From assembly GCA_904501885.1 (NCBI GenBank), contig CAJGCP010000005.1, positions 21,222-85,221 of the forward strand: 64,000 nucleotides of DNA, given 5' to 3'. Shown piece by piece: positions 17,001 to 24,652 of the stretch. The position numbers were made by a program, and so were the translations under genes. The stretch is from an uncultured Acetatifactor sp. Its GTDB lineage: Bacteria; Bacillota; Clostridia; Lachnospirales; Lachnospiraceae. The notes below the pieces were generated by a model. That model did no database searches, was not told where the DNA came from, and saw only the letters and a list, made by a program, of their open reading frames with translations. How positions within the stretch are numbered: the stretch's first letter is position 1; every line of letters begins with the position of its first letter.

Positions 17001-17033
17001 GGGAGTTTTATTGGACATAAAACAATATATGAT
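17001..17033 (+). promoter_or_regulatory. Shared upstream element, copy 3 (TTTATTGGAC-N11-TATGAT)
   Basis: TTGGAC at 17011-17016 and TATGAT at 17028-17033, again 11 bases apart, preceded by the same GTTTTA stretch. It lies about 50 bases before a short frame (17080) and the small gene at 17126. Confidence 0.5.
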
Positions 17034-17079
17034 TAACATATTCCCTAGTTGACAGGGGCGAGAATAGAAGATGAAAATT

Positions 17080-17136
17080 ATGGCTTTGTTTGGAAATATT
17101 GAAGATTACGAGGAGGAAGAATGCGATGAGTGGTAG
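17080..17136 (+). pseudogene. 18-residue remnant of an EF-hand small protein gene
   Basis: The frame reads MALFGNIEDYEEEECDEW and stops. Its upstream 30 bases and first residues match the start of the gene at 17934-18173 (MALFGKMFD), and both end in Asp-Glu-Trp. The simplest reading is a duplicated copy that lost its middle, or a short leader peptide coupled to the gene at 17126, which it overlaps by 11 bases. Confidence 0.45.
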
Positions 17137-17320
17137 AGGATGCAGAGGATGTGATGATTCAGGTGGAGGATGCCTAGTGCTTGTACTATTGGCAATTTTT
17201 GCAATGCCATTGGTAGGACTGTACTTTTTGATTTTGGGCGAAGAGGACTCAAAGGTCTTAGGCCTGATCCTTCTAATTGTAGGTATCATTATTTGGGTTG
17301 CAGCAGGCGCTGCGGGATGA
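17126..17320 (+). CDS. Small two-span membrane protein
   Basis: Encodes 64 residues: a Gly/Cys-rich head (GRGCRGCDDSGGGC), then two hydrophobic segments (about residues 18-36 and 44-62) separated by a short acidic turn (EEDSK). It is probably a membrane hairpin protein. Start chosen for GAGGAGGAAGAATGCG before the ATG. It sits in a run of small genes behind the shared TTGGAC element. No family recognised. Confidence 0.55.
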   Translation: MSGRGCRGCDDSGGGCLVLVLLAIFAMPLVGLYFLILGEEDSKVLGLILLIVGIIIWVAAGAAG

Positions 17321-17389
17321 AAGTGTTAAAAGAACGTATTTACATAGTAAGTTGGGGAAGTAAGATTTAAGAATGCAGGAGGTAGCGAT

Positions 17390-17833
17390 ATGAGTAAAAA
17401 GAATGAAGGTTTAGGATTTATTGTGGCGATTATTGTAGTTGGATTCTTTGTGATTGTAGCTCTAATTATGAATGCAAGTACACCGAAATGTATTAAGGCA
17501 GGATGCGATAATGACCAGGCAAGTGGAAGTAGTTATTGCTATTTGCATAAGCTTTATTCCGGTAGCAGTTCGTATAAGTCAAAGTCTTCCGGTTACAGCA
17601 GTGGTTCTTCAAACAGCAATTCATCGAGTTCTAAGAGTAGCTCATCCTCTGGCACAAAGGCATACGGAACAAGTAGCTCAAGCAAAAAGAAATTTTCTTC
17701 AAGTTCCTACAGTTCTTATGATGAAGGATATGATGCAGTTTATGATGATGACGATTATGATTGGGATCGTTATTACAGTGATGATGATTATGCGGCTGGT
17801 GTGGATGATGCAATGGATGAGTTGGACTGGTAA
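17390..17833 (+). CDS. Single-span Ser-rich acidic-tail protein
   Basis: A 147-residue protein. One N-terminal membrane span (about residues 9-28) is followed by a Cys-rich patch (CIKAGCDN...SYCYLH, about 34-55) that may bind metal or form disulfides, a long Ser-rich low-complexity stretch (about 58-108), and a very acidic Asp/Tyr tail ending DELDW. The C-terminal acidic-Trp ending is also seen in the proteins at 17934 and 17080. Ribosome site AGGAGGTAGCGAT. Function unknown. Confidence 0.6.
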   Translation: MSKKNEGLGFIVAIIVVGFFVIVALIMNASTPKCIKAGCDNDQASGSSYCYLHKLYSGSSSYKSKSSGYSSGSSNSNSSSSKSSSSSGTKAYGTSSSSKKKFSSSSYSSYDEGYDAVYDDDDYDWDRYYSDDDYAAGVDDAMDELDW

Positions 17834-17933
17834 TGGGTGACTTGGAAAAATGTTTGGGACAAGTTACAGGATGGTACTTTGACGAATGAATATATCCACT
17901 GATTCACAGGGGATAGAATAGGAGATGAAAAAT

Positions 17934-18173
17934 ATGGCTTTGTTTGGAAAAATGTTCGATATGAATCGCGATGGCAAGGTGGACTTCGCCGAGAGCATGT
18001 TGGAGTTGGGTTTTCTGAATGAGATATTAAAAGAGGAAGAGCGAAGAAAACGCGTTGCCGAGGAATGTGAAGAAGATGACGAAAGCATTGACGAGTACAT
18101 TGGCAATGAATACGAGTATTACGATAGCATAGACGAGTATGCTGAGGATGACTTTGACCACGATGAGTGGTAG
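17934..18173 (+). CDS. Small acidic protein with an EF-hand-like loop
   Basis: Encodes 79 residues. The segment DMNRDGKVDFAE (about residues 9-20) matches the 12-residue EF-hand calcium loop with Asp, Asn, Asp, Gly, Val, Asp and Glu in the expected places. A charged helix follows (about 25-50), then a strongly acidic tail ending DHDEW. Start taken at the second ATG because GGAG at 17921 is nine bases before it. The gene is followed closely by the exonuclease gene at 18194. A truncated relative lies at 17080. Calcium binding is inferred from the loop alone. Confidence 0.6.
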   Translation: MALFGKMFDMNRDGKVDFAESMLELGFLNEILKEEERRKRVAEECEEDDESIDEYIGNEYEYYDSIDEYAEDDFDHDEW

Positions 18174-18193
18174 AAGATTTGGAGGATAACAAC

Positions 18194-18862
18194 ATGAATT
18201 ACATAATCGTTGACTTTGAAATGAATCCCATTGCAAGTGAGTACAAAGAAGAAAAACAGATTTGCCGCCTCGAGATTATTGAAATCGGAGCAGTTATTAT
18301 GGATGAAAGCTTTATGGTTCTGGGAGAATTCAAGACATTAGTAAAGCCACAGTACAATGAGTGTATTTATAAGAAGTATGAAACGCTGACCGGAATCAGC
18401 ACACAGATGGTCTGTGGCGCGCCAACTTTTACTACAGCATATGAGATGTTTGTAAACTGGTGTGAATCCTATGGAAGTGAATATGAAGTTTATGCCTGGA
18501 GTGAGAACGATTATCATCAGCTGACAGCGGAGATGGAGCTTAAGCAGTATGCGAAAACTGATATGATGCGGCCCCTTGAAAAGTGGTATGACTTCCAGAA
18601 GGAGTACACAGACAAATTAGGGCTGGAGAGAATTATGTCTTTGGAAAAAGCTTTGCATTATGCCGGAATTGAATTTGAAGGACATATGCACGATGCTTTA
18701 TGTGATGCCAAGAATACTGCAGAATTGTTTGCAATCGTTCGTAACGAAGAAAGATGCAATGTGGTGTTGAAGGCGGTGATGGACGTGTTGAAGCCGAAGC
18801 GTGTGAGTGGAACGCTTGGCGATATGTTCGACTTTGGTGCGCTAATGGCGCAGCTAGCGTAG
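18194..18862 (+). CDS. DEDDh-type 3'-5' exonuclease
   Basis: A 222-residue exonuclease of the DnaQ/KapD-like superfamily. The first DEDD motif is IIVDFEMNP (Asp and Glu near residues 6 and 8), the second region holds YAWSENDYHQL, and the third holds HDALCDAKNTAELF (His and Asp). It probably degrades DNA or RNA 3' ends; substrate unknown. Start chosen for GGAGGATAACAAC before the ATG; the previous gene ends 20 bases upstream, so they may be co-transcribed. Housekeeping versus defence role is open. Confidence 0.85.
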   Translation: MNYIIVDFEMNPIASEYKEEKQICRLEIIEIGAVIMDESFMVLGEFKTLVKPQYNECIYKKYETLTGISTQMVCGAPTFTTAYEMFVNWCESYGSEYEVYAWSENDYHQLTAEMELKQYAKTDMMRPLEKWYDFQKEYTDKLGLERIMSLEKALHYAGIEFEGHMHDALCDAKNTAELFAIVRNEERCNVVLKAVMDVLKPKRVSGTLGDMFDFGALMAQLA

Positions 18863-18935
18863 GGGGAGAAAGGAATCCCGTTAGATGTATCAGTGCATTT
18901 GTAAATAACTGTTTGGAAAAAGAAAGGGAAAGGAT

Positions 18936-19019
18936 ATGAAGAAGGTAATAATTGTATTGTTGTCGATAGTGTATGTGTTTTTTAGGGCTATTGCTACGTT
19001 GACGAAAAAATATATGTAG
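18936..19019 (+). CDS. 27-residue hydrophobic peptide
   Basis: The frame MKKVIIVLLSIVYVFFRAIA plus a basic tail (TLTKKYM) is a single hydrophobic span with a good ribosome site (GAAAGGGAAAGGAT). It could be a membrane peptide or a type I toxin-like product. No homologue recognised; its reality rests only on the ribosome site and composition. Confidence 0.35.
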   Translation: MKKVIIVLLSIVYVFFRAIATLTKKYM

Positions 19020-19126
19020 GTTTGTTCCGATGGTATAGCGGAATGTTGTAATAAGCAATCCTTTATGGTAGTCTATTCATAGAAAAACTGCGTTATATCA
19101 ATACAAAAGCCGAGGAGAAAGAAACC

Positions 19127-20596
19127 ATGAATTTTGAAACCTTGATAGGTGATAGTATCTTTTTTATATACCTATTTACTGCAATTTCAGTCATTTCTTT
19201 TGAAAGATTTAGCACTAAAGAAATAATTTCAATTATATATATTTTTACATATGGGATTTCGTTTAACAGTCAGTTGGACAAAAAGATACTGTTGGTATGT
19301 ATGATTTTCACATTATTTATTTATGAAGAATACCTTACCACTTCGGAAACTGAAAAAAAGGACTTCTTTTATCGAATCATATATAAAGTGATAGATTTCT
19401 TATACCTTTATGTGTGTCGGTACAAAATATTGATTGTATGTGTGGCGATAGGGCTCCGAAGTTATACATTTAATCGATTTGTGCAACGAGTTTTTCCTGA
19501 AAGTGTACATTTATTTGTAGCAGAACATGAGACTCTTGTTATGACAGTCCCATCTGCAGTTATGTTATGTTTGGCAGTTCATTGGATGCTTACTGATTAT
19601 GTCCAGATGAATACCTTTAAATGGGTGTTTAGCAAAATTAAAAAATATCCGTATTATAAGTGCCCGTTTTCGGATCCGGAAAAGAAAGAGCAATTTTGTC
19701 GGAGGATGGAGTTAATCGCGGATATTGAGGACCGAACATTTTTTATGAGAACAAAAAGCTATCATTTTTGGTCATACGAAAATGCCAAAGCACTTTGGAA
19801 AACAAAGAAAAAGAATATAGTAGTGAGTCGACAGCCTGACAATAGTAATAGACTTAAATGCTTATTTGCCACCTTCAAACGAAGTGTACAGCGGATTTGG
19901 CACGCCTTACCGAATGGTTTGAACCAGAGATGTAAGGGCGCGTGTCGTGTTCTAAACTTTATGGAGTGGTTTTTCAGGAGCACGAAAAATATCGTAAAAA
20001 GACTAATTTGCACTTTCAAATTAATAGTGAATAATGTCATTTATGTATGGGTTTATTTATATTCTAGATGCAAGATAATAGGGAAAAAGGTGTTTAGGTA
20101 TCTATCTCGAGGACACTCTACGATAGAAATGCAAACGATTCGTATTCTTTTTTATAAAAGAGGACTTTTGCTTGGAAATCCTATTGTAAGAAACGAGAAA
20201 AAGAGAATTCGGATATGTAAGAGTGTATACAAGATTCGGTGTATGATTGAACGAAAAATTTTTGAAGTAATTTATTCGGGGATGGTATTTAAAAGCCTTA
20301 AGCACTATTTGGGAATTAACCAAATTACTAATTTGGATTACTTTAGATATTATATTGTATATTTATACTTGCATGTAGTTCAGACCAATGTAAACGGGAA
20401 AAAATATCGGCCTGCAAGCGAGTATTTCGAAGAGGCAGATGTAAGCGAATGGTCAATGGAGAAAATTTTTGTGGCCGGTTTGGGATTGTGTTCAAGAGCA
20501 ATCACGCCCCAAAGGATTCAGAGGTATGATTCCATTGTGAAAAAGTATAATCTCAGTATTGATGAAATCTACAGACTTTGCGATTGGGATAAATGA
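19127..20596 (+). CDS. Large basic protein with N-terminal membrane segments, unknown
   Basis: A 489-residue protein that I do not recognise. The first 160 residues contain several hydrophobic segments (about 10-30, 35-65, 90-110, 135-155); the rest is strongly basic with many Lys/Arg and aromatic residues. The C-terminal part (MEKIFVAGLGLCSRAITPQR) looks like a compact domain. Ribosome site GAGGAGAAAGAAACC precedes the ATG. No close operon neighbours. It may be a membrane-bound nucleic-acid or cell-surface factor; that is a guess from charge. Confidence 0.6.
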   Translation: MNFETLIGDSIFFIYLFTAISVISFERFSTKEIISIIYIFTYGISFNSQLDKKILLVCMIFTLFIYEEYLTTSETEKKDFFYRIIYKVIDFLYLYVCRYKILIVCVAIGLRSYTFNRFVQRVFPESVHLFVAEHETLVMTVPSAVMLCLAVHWMLTDYVQMNTFKWVFSKIKKYPYYKCPFSDPEKKEQFCRRMELIADIEDRTFFMRTKSYHFWSYENAKALWKTKKKNIVVSRQPDNSNRLKCLFATFKRSVQRIWHALPNGLNQRCKGACRVLNFMEWFFRSTKNIVKRLICTFKLIVNNVIYVWVYLYSRCKIIGKKVFRYLSRGHSTIEMQTIRILFYKRGLLLGNPIVRNEKKRIRICKSVYKIRCMIERKIFEVIYSGMVFKSLKHYLGINQITNLDYFRYYIVYLYLHVVQTNVNGKKYRPASEYFEEADVSEWSMEKIFVAGLGLCSRAITPQRIQRYDSIVKKYNLSIDEIYRLCDWDK

Positions 20597-20696
20597 AAAT
20601 GAATCGTGCTTGAGGAAAATATGTCATTTGATCGTAAAGAAATATAAGTAGGAAAACGGGGTGCTCATTTTGAGTTGATACATGTAAAGCTGTGGC

Positions 20697-20712
20697 GCAA
20701 GCTGCGGCTTTG
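20697..20712 (+). terminator. Hairpin AAGCTGTGGC-GCAA-GCTGCGGCTT (second of its type)
   Basis: Related to the hairpin at 16948. The surrounding gap 20597-20996 holds no gene; near 20862-20900 there is a faint match to the TTTTAT...ATAAAACA-ATATAT part of the shared element, without TTGGAC. Confidence 0.5.
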
Positions 20713-20996
20713 CTTGTATATGCAGATCGATATTCTGAATTTCTGTGTGATGCGTTTTATAGAGAAATGTTCATGCTTATATGATGTAAATGGTTGTAAA
20801 ATTTACTATAAAGTAGCACTAACACGAAAAAGAATGTAAAAATATTAATAAGTATGGGTTTTTATGAAATAAAACAGTAATATATAAATGTAACTATTAA
20901 TCTTGTCAGTGGATGTCGAAAATAAAACATCGAATTGGCGGATAACGTAACCAAATAATAAGGGTACTAATCTACAACACAATTAAGGAGGATGTT

Positions 20997-21812
20997 ATGT
21001 TACGGAGAGTTTGGAATTCAATTAAGGATAATGTTGCTGCATATATTACAGTTATTACGGCAATATTGACAGTTGTCTATGCCTTATTAAAACTATGCGT
21101 ATATGTATATTGGAAGGGGTATTTTACGCGATTAAGCATTGATGTTGGCGTAATGAATATGGATTTTGACAAAACAATATTTGCAGTTGTGTTTGTTGCA
21201 ATCGTGCTATTCGTGGTTTTTTTCTTCTTGTCATGGGTCAAAGCCATCTTAACTGATATTAAGAACAAAGTCAGAAATCGGGGCGTTAAGGGGATTGGAA
21301 ACTGGTTTTACATAATTAAGATGTTTGGATTGGGCCTATTTATGAGTCTGGGGATTCTGTCCCTTATAAACATTCCGTTAATACTTTTATGTAAAACAGG
21401 GAATGGAGTGTATGGTGAAATAAATAATACTTTGTTATTAATTGCGGTACTCTATGCTTTGGAAATGTTATTCGTGTTATTTCAAATGGTAGAAGTGGGA
21501 CAGTCTGAAGAGAGTGAGAATGTTACAGAACGAAAAATTGCTATGTTCGTAATAAAGACGTTGGTGTATATATTGATAGTGTTAGCAACTATATATTACG
21601 CAGGAGGACAGGCAATAGAGCAGAAGAAAAGCGTTCAGTTGGTAGAAAAAGAACAATATATGATTTCGTATTGCAGTGGAGATTATTTTGTCTTACATAA
21701 GGTGAAATATGAGGAAAACAGAGTTGTTATATACAAAAACGAGCAGAAAATAGTTGGGATTGAAAACTGTGAGTATATTATTAGAAGTATAGATGAAGTT
21801 GATTTTGAATAA
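20997..21812 (+). CDS. Multi-span membrane protein, unknown
   Basis: A 271-residue protein with about five membrane segments (near residues 15-35, 58-82, 108-135, 143-165 and 180-205) and a C-terminal soluble domain of about 60 residues that ends in an acidic stretch. No catalytic motif is visible. Ribosome site AAGGAGGATGTT. It is 250 bases upstream of an unknown cytosolic gene (22062), with which it may pair. Not assigned to any family. Confidence 0.65.
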   Translation: MLRRVWNSIKDNVAAYITVITAILTVVYALLKLCVYVYWKGYFTRLSIDVGVMNMDFDKTIFAVVFVAIVLFVVFFFLSWVKAILTDIKNKVRNRGVKGIGNWFYIIKMFGLGLFMSLGILSLINIPLILLCKTGNGVYGEINNTLLLIAVLYALEMLFVLFQMVEVGQSEESENVTERKIAMFVIKTLVYILIVLATIYYAGGQAIEQKKSVQLVEKEQYMISYCSGDYFVLHKVKYEENRVVIYKNEQKIVGIENCEYIIRSIDEVDFE

Positions 21813-22047
21813 TAAATATAATTGCTATTATTCGACAAATAGAATAAAATTATCTTATCTAAAACTCGAGGTGCCAACCGCATATAACAGTACAAAAAAG
21901 AAGACGGGTAAAACTTTGATAGAGGGCTATACAAATAGAAACAACCAGACAAACAAAGGATGTTTGAATAAGCCCGGCAATCATTATAATCAGATGGCAT
22001 ATCTGTTACATTGCAACGAATGTGGATTTGAAACCAAAAACTTATGA
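21793..22047 (+). CDS. Short frame with a zinc-ribbon-like end, possibly degraded
   Basis: An 84-residue frame that overlaps the end of the preceding gene. The part GYTNRNNQTNKGCLNKPGNH followed by AYLLHCNECGFE resembles a small conserved protein that normally carries two CxxC knuckles; here it stops after the first. The match is by memory only, so it may be a truncated remnant of such a gene with a spurious N-terminal extension. No good ribosome site. Confidence 0.3.
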   Translation: MKLILNNKYNCYYSTNRIKLSYLKLEVPTAYNSTKKKTGKTLIEGYTNRNNQTNKGCLNKPGNHYNQMAYLLHCNECGFETKNL

Positions 22048-22061
22048 AAAGGAGCGAAATA

Positions 22062-23222
22062 ATGGATAATGATCAACTTGCATTAAAAGAAAGCATGGCA
22101 GTAAATCTTTCGCAATTAAAACTATATCCGGCACCATTAACGGAAGAAGAGAAAAAACTTGTAGAATATACCAAGTTGCCATTATCTAGAGTAACAGCAA
22201 TGGGAACAGCATTTGAACCAATTGTATCGGCAGTGCAGAATGCTATGGGGAATGGAGCAACAGGAATTTACAAAGTTACTATTCCAAGTGGAACACACTT
22301 GGCACAGCTGAAAAATGGAACAGGAAATATTGGTACAGTGCTTAGTAATAGCAGTAATCAAATTGCAGGACAAGCAATGTTGAATCCGTTGATGTGTGAC
22401 CCAACGATGATGTTTATGGCGGCTACACTTGCTAATATAGATAAGAAACTTGATAGTATTTTGGAAGTACAACAGGAGATGTTTGATTATATCAAACAGA
22501 AAGACAAAGCAGAGATTAGAGGTGATCTTACTTTCCTGTCGGATATCCTTGAGAATTACAAGTACAATTGGAATAATGATAAGTATAAAGCGAGCAATCA
22601 CATAAAAGTATTAGATATAAAGCAGGCTGCTGAACATAAGATAAACCTTTATAGAATACTCATCCGAGATAAGGCAGCGAAACGAAATCTATTACATAGT
22701 GATCAGGATGTGAAAAAGCAGCTATCAGCAATTACAGATGATTTTAAGGAATATCAACTTTCGCTTTACTTGTATTCATATGCTGCATTTTTGGAAGTGA
22801 TGTTGTTGGAGAACTATGAGGCTGCGTACTTAGAGGGAATCAGTAAAAGAATTGAAGAGTATTCTTTGAAATATCGTGAACTGTATACGGAAGTTTATGA
22901 ATTGATTGAGGGGTATTCGCGATCATCAATTCAAACACACTTGTTAAAGGGCGTATCTAAAGTTAGTAAAGTTGCCGGAGAAATGATAGAGAAAGTTCCA
23001 GTAATTAGTAAGGGACAACTAGATGAAACCTTGATTGAGGCAAGTGGAAGATTAGAAGATATCAAATCAAGACGAACAGAAAAAACCATGGAAGAATTTG
23101 TTGATAGACAGTATAGTTATGTACGTCCGTTTATTGATAATATAAATATGCTCCGCGTAGTTTATAATTCTGATTTGGCAATTGCATTTGATAAAGAGAA
23201 TTTGTATATAGGTCAGGAATAA
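22062..23222 (+). CDS. Unknown cytosolic alpha-helical protein
   Basis: A 386-residue protein not assigned to a named family. After a short N-terminus it has a Gly/Asn-rich segment (about residues 55-115, including YKVTIPSGTHLAQLKNGTG) and then long amphipathic helices (about 120-380) with coiled-coil character. No signal peptide and no catalytic signature. Start taken at the second ATG behind AAAAGGAGCGAAATA. The architecture could suit a scaffold, a pore former that inserts conditionally or a sensor; these are guesses. The membrane gene upstream is a possible partner. Confidence 0.65.
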   Translation: MDNDQLALKESMAVNLSQLKLYPAPLTEEEKKLVEYTKLPLSRVTAMGTAFEPIVSAVQNAMGNGATGIYKVTIPSGTHLAQLKNGTGNIGTVLSNSSNQIAGQAMLNPLMCDPTMMFMAATLANIDKKLDSILEVQQEMFDYIKQKDKAEIRGDLTFLSDILENYKYNWNNDKYKASNHIKVLDIKQAAEHKINLYRILIRDKAAKRNLLHSDQDVKKQLSAITDDFKEYQLSLYLYSYAAFLEVMLLENYEAAYLEGISKRIEEYSLKYRELYTEVYELIEGYSRSSIQTHLLKGVSKVSKVAGEMIEKVPVISKGQLDETLIEASGRLEDIKSRRTEKTMEEFVDRQYSYVRPFIDNINMLRVVYNSDLAIAFDKENLYIGQE

Positions 23223-23266
23223 TTCTTGTAATGTAGTTTGCTTACAGTAATGAGGAGGAATGTGCA

Positions 23267-24193
23267 ATGATCAATCTCGGAAAACTAAAAGAGATAAAAG
23301 ACTTACGAAAGGTATGGCCACATGAAGCATTAGATTTTACACCTTGGCTTGCAGAAGAGGATAATCTTGCTTTGCTTGCAGATGCGGTAGGGCTTGAAAT
23401 TACCCTCGACGAAACTGAGTCATCGGTTGGTGATTTCAATGTAGATATCTTTGCTACAGAAACCGGAACGGACAGAAAAATTATCATCGAAAATCAGTTG
23501 GAAGACACGAATCATGATCACTTGGGTAAGTTGATTACATATGCTTCTGGAAAATCAGCTGAAATTGTCATTTGGGTAGTAAAAAGGGCACGTGAAGAAC
23601 ACCGTGCAGCTGTTGAGTGGCTTAATAACCATACTGATGAAAATGTGGCTTTTTTCCTGGTGGAGATTAAACTATATCAGATAGGTAATTCGGAAATGGC
23701 AGTAAAATTTGAGGTGGTAGAAAAACCAAATGACTGGACAAAAGAGATTAAGAAAAACACAAGCAATTCTCCAATATTACAAGCAAGATATGACTATTGG
23801 TTAGCATTTAATGATTATGCGTTCAATAATTCAACATTTTCAAAGGCATTTAATAAGCGAAAAGCAAGCACAGATCACTGGATGACATTTGGTGTAGGCT
23901 CTTCGGCTTGTTGCATTAGTATATCGCAGATAAGAAAGTATAGCCATGTTATTGTAGAGTGGTATATTTCTGATGATAAAGAGTTGTACCATAAGTTCTA
24001 TTCGAACAAGGATGCAATTGAAAGTGAAATGGGTGTACAACTTGAATGGAACGAGTTGCCGGAGAAAAAGGCAAGCCGCATTCTAGTATACAAAGATGTC
24101 GATTTTGATAACAAGGATAGTTGGGAAGAGCAGTTTGAATGGATGATGTTGATGGCTTTAAAAATGAAAAAAACATTTAAGAAGTATTTGTGA
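23267..24193 (+). CDS. DUF4268-type protein with PD-(D/E)XK nuclease-like N-terminus
   Basis: A 308-residue protein. The segment VGDFNVDIFATETGTDRKII followed by IENQLEDTNHDHLGKLITYA (about residues 53-88) matches a PD-(D/E)XK-like core: Asp in VDIF and Glu-x-Gln in IENQ, the Gln replacing the more usual Lys. The C-terminal part (about 160-308) corresponds to a DUF4268 domain (WMTFGVGSSACCIS). Likely a nuclease-like defence or repair protein; activity not established. Ribosome site GAGGAGGAATGTGCA. A stem-loop terminator lies downstream. Confidence 0.75.
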   Translation: MINLGKLKEIKDLRKVWPHEALDFTPWLAEEDNLALLADAVGLEITLDETESSVGDFNVDIFATETGTDRKIIIENQLEDTNHDHLGKLITYASGKSAEIVIWVVKRAREEHRAAVEWLNNHTDENVAFFLVEIKLYQIGNSEMAVKFEVVEKPNDWTKEIKKNTSNSPILQARYDYWLAFNDYAFNNSTFSKAFNKRKASTDHWMTFGVGSSACCISISQIRKYSHVIVEWYISDDKELYHKFYSNKDAIESEMGVQLEWNELPEKKASRILVYKDVDFDNKDSWEEQFEWMMLMALKMKKTFKKYL

Positions 24194-24284
24194 TTTTTAA
24201 TCGAGAATCTATATAAAGGCTAAAGTAGACAGAGTAGAAACTAATTATTGATAGAGACAACTTTGCTGGCTTGTCGTGACCATC

Positions 24285-24323
24285 GGACGTTAATTACTGG
24301 ACTCAATTTAGTGATTGGCGTCC
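24285..24323 (+). terminator. Terminator-like hairpin after DUF4268 gene
   Basis: GGACGTTAATTACT pairs fully with AGTGATTGGCGTCC (including G-U pairs), 14 bp around an 11-base loop, followed by TTTC. Confidence 0.6.
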
Positions 24324-24390
24324 TTTCTATCATATTCTTTTTTGAACACACGGAATGTAGAAATGGCGAGGCATAAGCTAAAAAAATATT

Positions 24391-24419
24391 TTGACTTTAT
24401 AAAAAAATACGTTTATACT
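24391..24419 (+). promoter_or_regulatory. Promoter of the restriction-modification operon
   Basis: TTGACT, a 17-base A/T-rich spacer and TATACT, 15 bases before the HTH gene start. Confidence 0.75.
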
Positions 24420-24433
24420 ATGCGAAGGAGGAT

Positions 24434-24652
24434 ATGATGATGGTGACAATTTCAGAGCAAATCAAAGTGTTATGTATTAGAAGCAATATTAGTGTTGCTG
24501 AGTTGGCAAGAAGACTAGGGAAATCACCACAGAGTTTCAACTCAAAATTAAAGAGAGAAAGCTTTACGATGAAGGACTTGGAGGAGATTGCCATAGCAAC
24601 TGGAACAGAATTTAAAAGAAATTATGTTTTGCCGAATGGAGAGAAAATTTAA
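24434..24652 (+). CDS. Small XRE-type HTH regulator preceding the methyltransferase
   Basis: A 72-residue HTH protein with the helix pair VAELARRLGKSPQSFNSKL (about residues 20-38). Three ATGs in a row follow GAAGGAGGAT; any could start it. Its stop overlaps the methyltransferase ATG (TAATG), so it is the first gene of the R-M operon and may act as a controller (C-like) protein that times methyltransferase and nuclease expression. The regulation is inferred from position. Confidence 0.8.
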   Translation: MMMVTISEQIKVLCIRSNISVAELARRLGKSPQSFNSKLKRESFTMKDLEEIAIATGTEFKRNYVLPNGEKI

